6,759 nt of DNA from CALMFT01 sp964563595 (GTDB lineage Bacteria; Patescibacteriota; Gracilibacteria; Absconditabacterales; Absconditicoccaceae). Each line of letters opens with the position of its first letter. Position 1 is the first letter of the stretch. The notes under the pieces were generated by a model. That model ran no database searches. It worked only from the letters and a program-made list of their open reading frames with translations, and had not been told where the DNA came from. Both the position numbers and the translations under genes were made by a program. Shown piece by piece: positions 1 to 5,953 of this stretch. Location: the NCBI GenBank assembly GCA_964563595.1, contig CAZLWR010000040.1:1-6759 (forward strand). Reading direction: 5' to 3'.

Positions 1-478
1 GTTGTGAACCATCTGTGAAGAGGTATATCAATGGTTCTCAGGGATCGGTAGTACCATTCGGTCTACTATCGCCTTGTGACAAAAATCTATTTTTTCCTTT
101 GTTTTCGCTTCTTCATGGATTATCTTTATCTCCAAATGCATCGGCAATGACATCAAATAAGTCTTGTTGGTGAGCCGTTATTTTCAAATTTTGTATAAAT
201 CATTCGGGATCTGTGGGCCAATTATGTTTCTTAAGTATAGCTATATTTCTTTGTAATAACTCTTGTAAAGCTTCGGCATCATATGCATACAAAGCCCCAC
301 TGTATTTATTAGACTCTTCTTGGGTAAATTGTTTAACTACTAATCATCTTGCTTGAAGTTCTTGTGTTAGTTCAGCAATAGTAGCTCAACAAGTACCAGT
401 AATATCATATATAGGTAAATATCAGACTGGTTTGTCTTTTCCTACTTTGTAAAGATGATCCAATAGTCCTTTATCCAT
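1..478 (-). CDS. Hypothetical protein, C-terminus cut off by the window edge
   Basis: This leftward frame starts at ATG 478-476 and stays open to base 1, giving 159 residues without a TAA or TAG. I do not recognise the family. The protein looks soluble, with no signal peptide or membrane helix. Residues 22-50 (around ITGTCGATIAELTQELQARG) could form a small helix-turn-helix or winged-helix-like unit followed by a strand. Residues 67-85 are predicted helix, and a WPTDPEGF segment lies near 87-94. After about residue 118 the chain is polar and rich in Gly, Asn, Ser and Lys, so it is probably flexible. Six glycines (residues 19, 31, 45, 93, 122, 147) are TGA, 6 of 15, which marks it as a long-standing resident of the recoded genome. 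The start has no Shine-Dalgarno motif, only an AT-rich leader, but a consensus-like promoter lies just upstream. A nucleic-acid-binding role is a guess from the helix pattern. Confidence 0.8.
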
Positions 479-521
479 AATTTATTTATTTTTCCACTAA
501 ATTAAGTAACATTCAATGCAT

Positions 522-550
522 ATTATAATAAATCATGTTTATAATGTCAA
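522..550 (-). promoter_or_regulatory. Consensus-like sigma70-type promoter for the leftward gene
   Basis: On the minus strand, TTGACA (complement of 545-550) and TATAAT (complement of 522-527) are separated by exactly 17 bases, matching the bacterial housekeeping consensus. Transcription would begin near base 515 and leave a leader of roughly 35-40 bases before the ATG at 478. In such AT-rich DNA a lone TATAAT means little, but the full pair at ideal spacing in the right place is convincing. Confidence 0.7.
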
Positions 551-570
551 TGTATGAGATTTATTATAAT
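540..570 (+). promoter_or_regulatory. Candidate rightward promoter for the 601 gene cluster
   Basis: TATAAT occurs on the plus strand at 565-570, which would put a transcript start near 577, about 24 bases before the ATG at 601. A second TATAAT lies at 540-545. Neither has a good TTGACA-like box at normal spacing, so the assignment rests on the -10 element and the divergent gene layout. The region 479-600 holds no gene. It contains a 10-base palindrome TATTATAATA at 521-530 that overlaps the leftward -10 box. Confidence 0.35.
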
Positions 571-600
571 CTGATTATTATTTATTTTATACAATAAGCT

Positions 601-1059
601 ATGAAAAAAAAATTAGAGTTCAATATTACTATCAATGCTTCAAAAGAAAAAGTATGGAACACTATGCTACAAGATGAAACTTATAGACAACGGACTCTTG
701 AGTTTAATTCTGCTGGTTCCTGGTTTGAGGGAGATTGGTCACAGTGATCTGAGATTCGTTTTATGGGTCCAGATCCAAGAAGCCCAGAGGATATTGGTGG
801 AATGTATTCTATGATTGAAACCAATAGACCTTATGAGTTTATGTCTATCAAGCACTTGGGCGAAATACAAAACGGTAAAGTCGTAGAGCAAGATGCTCCT
901 TGGGTTGGTGCACATGAAAATTATACCCTTGTAGAGCACGATGGTGTAACCGAGCTCAAAGTAGATATAGATGCTAGCGGAACTGAGATTGATGACATGT
1001 TTAATGAAATGCGACCAAGAGCACTAAAAAAGTTAAAAGAAATGTGTGAGACAAAATAG
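601..1059 (+). CDS. SRPBCC (START-like) domain protein
   Basis: The 152-residue protein starts MKKKLEFNITINASKEKVW, the typical first strand and helix of the SRPBCC/Bet v1-like fold, a helix-grip domain with a deep hydrophobic pocket. Further family-like stretches are WFEGDWSQGSEIRFMGPD (about 41-58), IGGMYSMI (64-71), FMSIKHLGEIQNGK (80-93) and a C-terminal helix (133-151). An in-frame TAA at 595-597 rules out the upstream ATGs. The TGA at 745-747 encodes Gly49 in the conserved WxxGS turn; reading it as a stop would leave only an orphan frame from 763. The other 10 glycines are GGN. The gene ends in TAG, with the next SRPBCC gene 33 bases on in the same frame. Ligand and reaction are unknown; members bind or modify small hydrophobic molecules or assist proteins. 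No Shine-Dalgarno motif is seen. Confidence 0.9.
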
Positions 1060-1092
1060 TTCAGATTATTTTTTATATGAATTGTTATATTT

Positions 1093-1539
1093 ATGACTAA
1101 ACTTACCGTAACGACAACCGTTCATGCTCCACTACAAGAGGTCCGAAATGCATGGACTCAGCCAGAACATATTACTCAATGGAATTTTGCTCAAGATGAC
1201 TGGCATTGCCCAGCTGCAACAAATGACGTAAGGGTTGGTGGGAAGTTTTCTAGTACTATGGCCGCTAAGGACGGTAGTTTTTCGTTCGAGTTTGGTGGAC
1301 AATATGATGTTGTTGAACCAATGTCCAAGATAGCGTATACGATGGGAGAATTTAAAGAGCATTTTGTTCCGGCTGGTAGGCAAGCAGAAGTAGTATTTGA
1401 ATCACTGGCAGATAATCAGACAAAGGTAACTGAAATATTTGATGCAGAGGACGTCCATAGTTTGGAAATGCAACAAGCTGGTTGGCAAGCGATCTTAGAG
1501 AATTTCAAAAAACATATAGAATCTAAAGAAGTACAATAA
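1093..1539 (+). CDS. AHSA1-family SRPBCC protein (activator of Hsp90 ATPase homolog 1-like)
   Basis: The 148-residue protein has clear AHSA1-type features: TTTVHAPLQEVRNAWTQPEH (8-27), the QWNFAQDDWHCP segment (29-40), DVRVGGKFSSTMAAKDGSFS (45-64), a YDVVEP strand, and the C-terminal helix MQQAGWQAILENFKKHIES (126-144). These proteins have the START-like helix-grip fold. In bacteria they are stand-alone, and their substrates are mostly unknown despite the name taken from the eukaryotic Hsp90 co-chaperone. All 8 glycines are GGN and there is no in-frame TGA, unlike most genes here. It lies 33 bases after another SRPBCC gene and 15 bases before a DUF1801 gene, probably co-transcribed. The leader is AT-rich without a Shine-Dalgarno motif. 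Confidence 0.92.
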   Translation: MTKLTVTTTVHAPLQEVRNAWTQPEHITQWNFAQDDWHCPAATNDVRVGGKFSSTMAAKDGSFSFEFGGQYDVVEPMSKIAYTMGEFKEHFVPAGRQAEVVFESLADNQTKVTEIFDAEDVHSLEMQQAGWQAILENFKKHIESKEVQ

Positions 1540-1554
1540 CAGATCTATCTTTGT

Positions 1555-1941
1555 ATGATAAAGACAATGTTATCAAATCATAATCAGTATGTTAGTGATT
1601 TTCTCAATTTCACACAGCATCCATTAGTGCATCTTGCAGAAGAAGTAAGAGAGCTTATACTATCTGCTGATGCTGAAATCAGCGAACATATCAAACGAAA
1701 TGCTCCTAGTTATGTCTATGAGGGTGAAGATAGAATTACTTTCAATCTTCGTAGATCAGATCAAATTTTGATATTGTTTCACAGAGGAGTTAAGAAAAAA
1801 GATAGTACCAATTTTGTCTTTGATGATAAATGAATGTTGCAGTGGTTAGATAAAGATAGAGGTATGATCGTAATCAAAACTCAACAAGATATCCAACCAG
1901 ATCTACTATCGGATCTTGTACGACGTCGAATACATATTTAA
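1555..1941 (+). CDS. DUF1801 domain protein
   Basis: The 128-residue protein runs through a TGA at 1831-1833 (Gly93) to TAA at 1939-1941. Family features are ISEHIKRNAPSYVYEGEDRI (42-61), the strand LILFHRG, then DDKGMLQWLDKDRGMIVI (about 90-107) and a C-terminal LVRRRI helix. DUF1801 proteins (YdhG/YjhX-like) are small alpha/beta proteins of unknown biochemical role. The TGA-encoded glycine begins the conserved GxLxWLxxDR stretch; without recoding the C-terminal quarter would be lost. Of 4 glycines one is TGA. The gap to the AHSA1 gene is 15 bases and to the VOC gene 16 bases, so all are likely on one transcript. The upstream TAA at 1537 and the first ATG fix the start. Confidence 0.88.
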
Positions 1942-1957
1942 TATATAACTTTGAAAC

Positions 1958-2797
1958 ATGCAAAAGATAACACCGTTTTTATGGTTTGATACACAAGCAA
2001 AAGAGGCTGCAGAATTTTATGTGTCCGTGTTTCCTGATTCTAAGATTACTGCACAAAATGGTATAGTGACTGGTTTCAATCTTATGTGATTGGAAATGGC
2101 TGGCATGAGTGCTGGCCCGATGTTCAAACCAAATCCTTCAATTTCTTTTAGTTTATGGATGACTGATGGAGAGTTGGTGAAGCCAATACGAGATAAATTG
2201 GTAGAAGGTGGACAGATATTGATGGAATTTGGAAAATATGAGCGAAGTGAGGCATATGGCCGATGCAATGATAAGTATGGTGTCAGTCGACAAATCATGC
2301 ATGATACTCGTCCTGGACGCAAAACTACTCTTGTCCCAAGTCTTATGTTTACTCAAGGCGTATTTGGTAAAGCTGAAGAAGCAATGAATTTCTATACTTC
2401 TGTTTTCCCAAATTCCAAGATTGATTTTGTTTGGAGATACCCCGCTGGTGATGATGAAGGCAAGATAGCTCATTCAGAATTCACGCTTAGTGGTCAGGAT
2501 TTTATAGCTATGGAAAGTTCTGCTGAACATAAGTTCAGTTTTACTGAAGGAGTTTCACTGGTAGTGAATTGCAAAGGCCAGGAAGAAGTGGACTTTTATC
2601 GAAATGCTTTGCTGGCAAACGGTTGACAAGAGAGTCAATGTGGTTGGCTCAAAGATAGATTCGGTGTGTCATGGCAGATTACTCCAGAAGAACTTATGCA
2701 AGCTATTGGCGATTCAGATCAAGAAAAAGCCCATTATGCGATGACTGCCATGATGAAGATGAAAAAAATTGTAATAGGGGATTTATATATGAAATAA
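1958..2797 (+). CDS. Two-domain VOC family protein (PhnB-like / 3-demethylubiquinone-9 3-methyltransferase domain)
   Basis: The 279-residue protein carries two tandem PhnB-like units. The first (about 1-115) begins ITPFLWFDTQAKEAAEFYVS and ends DKYGVSRQI. The second (about 124-260) begins PSLMFTQGVFGKAEEAMNFY and ends CGWLKDRFGVSWQITPEEL. The repeated FYxSVFPxSKI sequence in both halves shows an internal duplication. VOC proteins pair two such modules to form a metal-binding or substrate cleft; PhnB-like members have mostly unassigned chemistry despite the methyltransferase domain name. Two TGA codons (2087-2089, Gly44; 2624-2626, Gly223) are read through, and the second supplies a conserved glycine just before the CGW motif. 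The other 23 of 25 glycines are GGN. Starting only at the internal ATG 2090 would lose the first strands of domain one, so ATG 1958 is preferred. Confidence 0.93.
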
Positions 2798-2862
2798 TCT
2801 GATTATATTATTTATATTCTACCATAAGGATCTTACTAAGAGATTTAGTTTCTGAAAAGAGT

Positions 2863-3297
2863 ATGTCTTTAGTCTCTCTTGCAGACAATAAAAAAGATCA
2901 TCTTTATCTTTTGGATAAGTATGATAAAAAGACTCTAGCACTACGAGCTTGTCGTTGTGCTGAACGTGTTTTAAAGAACTTTGAAAGCGTATCCGATGAT
3001 CTGCGTCCAAGACAATGATTAGAAGTATGCCATCAATGGACGCAGTGAGAAAAAACAGTTCATGAGTGTCGTTATGCTGCTTTGGCTACCCATGCAGCTG
3101 CTCGTGAAGTCATTGATAATGATGCAGCGTGTTTTGCTGCTAGGGCAGTTGGCCAGGCAATTAGTACACCGCACGTAACGGCACATGCTATTGCTGCTGC
3201 TGGTTATGCACGTAAATCAATCTATGTAGCAGGCTGAGACGTAGAGGCTGAATATAAGTGGCAAATGCAAGAGTTGCAAAAATTGAAAAGTAAATAA
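2863..3297 (+). CDS. Imm5-like putative immunity protein
   Basis: The 144-residue, largely helical protein has three TGA-encoded glycines (residues 52, 62, 125) out of six. Characteristic stretches are ALRACRCAERVLKNFE (26-41), DLRPRQGLEVCHQW (46-59), the alanine-rich ECRYAALATHAAAREV (68-83), and HVTAHAIAAAGYARKSI (104-120), ending in a charged helix. This matches the family labelled putative immunity protein or Imm-5-like, named from polymorphic toxin surveys; direct proof of toxin neutralisation is lacking for most members. No toxin gene adjoins it here. The frame is open further upstream, but ATG 2863 is the first good start; an AAGGA at 2826-2830 has no usable start at normal spacing. 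It follows the VOC gene by 65 bases, the widest gap in the rightward cluster, so a separate promoter is possible. Confidence 0.75.
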
Positions 3298-3342
3298 CTT
3301 TTGTGTATACTTAGTGTGATTTAATAGATATTCTGAATAGGT

Positions 3343-4497
3343 ATGCTACAGGTCGGTTTACTGTCTGCTTTTATGAAGTGTTTTCAGGTGCTTTTCTTGC
3401 TCTTTCTTCCAATATTATACTACGAAAAGCTTATCAACGAAATCCAATTGTGATATTTATGATCTCTATTGTTGACTTGAGTACTGGCTTGATCATTTCT
3501 TAGTGCGAAGTATCTTCAACATTATAGTGCAAAACATAATCTTCTTATCTCTGTTAGTTCCTTTATTGTAGGAAGTATAGCATTGCTTTTCCAATCTGAT
3601 GTGATAACAATAATAGCATATAGCATTATCGGCTTGGGGACTGGAATAGGAATGTCTGCAGTAAGTAAGATTCAATATGCATTTTCTGAGAGTTCTGATC
3701 GTTTCACTAAACTTGCCAACATCTCGATGATGGGAGATGTAATGCGTATAACTTTCCCTTTTATTGTAGGACTGATTTATAAGTTTTTCTGATTAGGCAC
3801 TCTCCAATTTTTTACTTTGTTTATTGGAATTTTACTACTTGCCTTTATCCGGCACAGTAAGCACCTAAAAACGCTTGCCGGCAAAGATGCAGAAGTAGTA
3901 AGTAAACTCCCTTTGCGTCAATTTACCAAAAATAAGGGTTTTGTTTTTGGGTTATTTATGGATTTTTTAGATTGATTTTCGAGTTCCCAGCTTTTTATTT
4001 TCCTCCCGCTTTTACTTACTTACAAGTGAATTATATTTGAAAATGCTGTTTTACTTCAAAGCATTATTTTTATATGATATCTTTGTGGTAGACGACTTAT
4101 GGCTCGTATAGCTCAACTGTCTAATGGATATATATCAGTGGCTGCTGCTGAAATAGGGATGGCATTGTGCATTATCTGATTATTGTTTTTAAATTCAATT
4201 ACGCTGATTGTCATCTTATGCTTTTTGCTTGGCATATGCACTCGCTGAACTTCGCCTGTCATCAAATGAATTGTGTTTGATCATTTGAAACCCCAAGAAT
4301 CAGCATCTTGATCAGCTATTTTTATTTTTGTATGAAGCGTTGCTGATATACTTGGTCAACTTGCATTCTGAGTACTCTTTGCTAGTGTAGGTATTTATGG
4401 TCCCTTTGGACTTGCCTGAACGGTTGCTATTTTACTTGCCATTGCTTGCTTGATCAAAGTCATGCAAAACAAAAATGCTTTAATACATAGAAAATAA
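3343..4497 (+). CDS. Major facilitator superfamily (MFS) transporter
   Basis: The 384-residue protein is almost all hydrophobic and appears to have 12 transmembrane helices, approximately at 5-27, 37-57, 66-84, 86-106, 127-149, 151-170, 200-226, 231-249, 263-283, 284-300, 322-347 and 352-372. A charged loop at 171-199 separates two six-helix halves, as in MFS permeases. Glycine-rich helix 4 (IIGLGTGIGMS, 95-105) and the loop-8 segment GRRLMARIAQ (249-258) fit this family. Fifteen of 36 glycines are TGA, so in the standard code the gene dissolves into fragments. Tandem TAA-TAG at 3322-3327 precede the start and leave ATG 3343 as the first choice. Substrate is unknown; the length is slightly short but within range. 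Gaps of 45 and 36 bases to its neighbours suggest co-transcription. It would sit in the cytoplasmic membrane and probably use an ion gradient. Confidence 0.88.
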
Positions 4498-4533
4498 AAA
4501 TTAAAAGTAGCTACCATTTAATTTGAAAATCTT

Positions 4534-4866
4534 ATGAAAAACAAGTTTGCCTGACTCTCTTTTAAGCGAGACAAACATTTTGTGCGTAATATTGTTATCG
4601 TAGTAGGGGTGATTTTGGTGTGGAGGGGAATTTGAATGATTTTTGATACCTACTTGCTGCCTGAGCATCCTTTGCTATCAAGTATTATTTCCATTATAGC
4701 AGGTATATTAATTTTGTATTTGCCTGACTGAAGTTTGGAAAGCCTGGGTGGAGACAGAAAAGAATTGAGGGAAGAAATAGAAAACAATATTGGAAAGGCA
4801 ATTGATATAGCTCTTGAGTTGAAAAAGAAAGAAGAAGAGGAGGAAAAAGAAGCTGAGTTATCTTAG
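4534..4866 (+). CDS. Small two-helix membrane protein, unknown function
   Basis: The 110-residue protein has a short basic N-terminus (KRDKHFVRN), a first membrane helix at about 19-37 (NIVIVVGVILVWRGIGMI), a short loop DTYLLPEHP, and a second helix at about 47-64 ending LYLPDGSLESL. A strongly charged helical tail follows (74-110) with a run of lysine and glutamate that could form a coiled coil. By the positive-inside rule both ends would face the cytoplasm, forming a hairpin. TGA supplies Gly7, Gly34 and Gly66, 3 of 9 glycines. It resembles small two-helix proteins common in Candidate Phyla bacteria, but I cannot name a family. The MFS gene ends 36 bases before and the DUF1801 gene starts 23 bases after. 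Function is unknown; a role as a small partner of a membrane complex is speculation. Confidence 0.8.
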
Positions 4867-4889
4867 AATTTACTATAAGTATTATAAAT

Positions 4890-5267
4890 ATGGATACACT
4901 CCCTGTGAATACAATTGACGATTACTTGAAAACGATCCCCAAGGATATGCTGCCTGCGCTACAAAAACTTCGTGAACAAATTAAAAAGTTTGCGCCGGAA
5001 GCGATGGAGGGTATAAGCTATGCTATCCCTATGTTTAAGTATCATGGCAATCTTGTGTGATTTGGAGCGGCGAAAAAACACTGTGCACTATATTGTTGAA
5101 CATGAAGTTTGACAGAACAACTGAAAGATGACCTCAAGGATTTTGATACATCTAAGGGTACGATCCGCTTTGATCCTGCAAAGTGACTACCTGAAGCTTT
5201 GGTGAAAAAGATAGTAGAGTTAAGAATGAAGGAAAATCTTGATAAAGCAATGAGCAAGAAGAAATAA
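4890..5267 (+). CDS. DUF1801 domain protein (second, divergent copy)
   Basis: The 125-residue protein begins with TIDDYLKTIPKDMLPALQKL, a helical segment usual for the YdhG-like branch of DUF1801. The core follows: APEAMEGISYAIPMFKYHG (35-53), strand NLVGFGAAKKHCALYCG, then DTSKGTIRF (86-94) and the helix LPEALVKKIVELRMKEN (100-116). These match the conserved order of the family, whose biochemical role is unknown. It is clearly a different branch from the copy at 1555 and not a recent duplicate. Four of 8 glycines are TGA (residues 57, 70, 72, 99); 70 and 72 flank a threonine, giving Gly-Thr-Gly from TGA-ACA-TGA. The lysine-rich C-terminus ends in TAA. The 23-base gap to the upstream membrane protein suggests one transcript. 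No Shine-Dalgarno motif is visible. Confidence 0.9.
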
Positions 5268-5301
5268 GTAAAGTGAATGTATTTTATTTTCCGATTTTGA
5301 T

Positions 5302-5901
5302 ATGCAAGAATATTTTTTGGGAACGATTGTTTTTGGTCTACCTAAACAAATGGTTTCTGTAGTTGGCTCACTATCTAAAGACCTAGAGAGTCACTTTGAA
5401 ACACAAGAGCAACTGGTAGAGCCGCATATCACTATCTACCAGGCGAAATTTCCTATACAATCTAAAGAGTCAGTCATTCAGGCCTTACATAAGATTTGTT
5501 CACAGCATGTTCCGCTTATGTTTAAGTATTTAAAACCAAATATTAAAAATAAATTTGTAGGTATTGCCCTCAAAAAAACCAAGTTAATAAATAAACTACA
5601 TGAAGATGTTGTACAAACATTGAATCCCTTGAGACAAGGTGCCCTAAAAAGTGTGTATGTAGAACGCAGAAACGAGTTTTCTGTTTCTGAACAGAATATG
5701 ATTGATAAACGAGGTTATCCTTATGTGTTTGATGAATATATACCTCATATTACTTTATGTTTGCTTGCAAACATTGATGATACTATACTTGCTTCAAAGT
5801 CTATCATAGGAATACAGGACTTTATGGTAGATAAAATACAACTTATAGTCTATAGTAATGGAGTTAAAGAATATTATTCATTTGCTTGTGGCACGAGATA
5901 A
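5302..5901 (+). CDS. 2H phosphoesterase superfamily protein (2'-5' RNA ligase / LigT-like)
   Basis: The 199-residue protein has the two HxT motifs that define this superfamily: PHITIY with His42 and Thr44, and PHITLCLL with His149 and Thr151. They are about 107 residues apart, as expected for the two halves of the bilobed fold. In known members the two histidines act as general acid and base on 2',3'-cyclic phosphate or 2'-5' bonds in RNA or nucleotide products. The exact substrate here cannot be told. Both active-site motifs are intact, so the enzyme is probably active. There is no signal peptide, so it is likely cytoplasmic. All 9 glycines are GGN, with no in-frame TGA, which contrasts with its TGA-rich neighbours on both sides and suggests a different history or selection against TGA. 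Gaps are 34 bases upstream and 52 downstream. Confidence 0.83.
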   Translation: MQEYFLGTIVFGLPKQMVSVVGSLSKDLESHFETQEQLVEPHITIYQAKFPIQSKESVIQALHKICSQHVPLMFKYLKPNIKNKFVGIALKKTKLINKLHEDVVQTLNPLRQGALKSVYVERRNEFSVSEQNMIDKRGYPYVFDEYIPHITLCLLANIDDTILASKSIIGIQDFMVDKIQLIVYSNGVKEYYSFACGTR

Positions 5902-5953
5902 AAATAAAATACATATCGTACATTAGTAATCTAATTATTTAATATCTCTCACT

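Noticed and set aside
739..939. Minus-strand open frame opposite the first SRPBCC gene
   Set aside because: Fully antisense to a recognisable SRPBCC protein.
1132..1383. Minus-strand open frame opposite the AHSA1 gene
   Set aside because: Antisense shadow of a well-supported gene with no recognisable features.
2017..2473. Overlapping minus-strand open frames opposite the VOC gene
   Set aside because: Composition is atypical for protein, they lie fully antisense to a clear family member, and they resemble no family.
2623..2628. TTGACA box inside the VOC gene
   Set aside because: No TATAAT-like element at suitable spacing, and the bases are explained by conserved coding sequence.
2819..3010. 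Minus-strand open frame opposite the Imm5-like gene
   Set aside because: Antisense shadow that disappears once the sense frame is read with TGA as glycine.
3493..3675. Minus-strand open frame opposite the MFS gene
   Set aside because: Antisense shadow; composition is unlike a real protein and the opposite strand has continuous membrane helices.
3343..4497. Decayed or frameshifted transporter pseudogene (many apparent stops)
   Set aside because: All apparent stops are TGA, the frame is unbroken by TAA or TAG over 384 codons, and the hydrophobic pattern is continuous, so recoding explains it.
5042..5257. Minus-strand open frame opposite the second DUF1801 gene
   Set aside because: Its sense strand encodes the conserved DUF1801 core once TGA is read as glycine.
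5922..5935. Possible terminator hairpin (ATTAG-TAAT-CTAAT) after the 2H gene
   Set aside because: The stem is only 5 AT-rich base pairs and lacks a proper T-run, so it is too weak to call.
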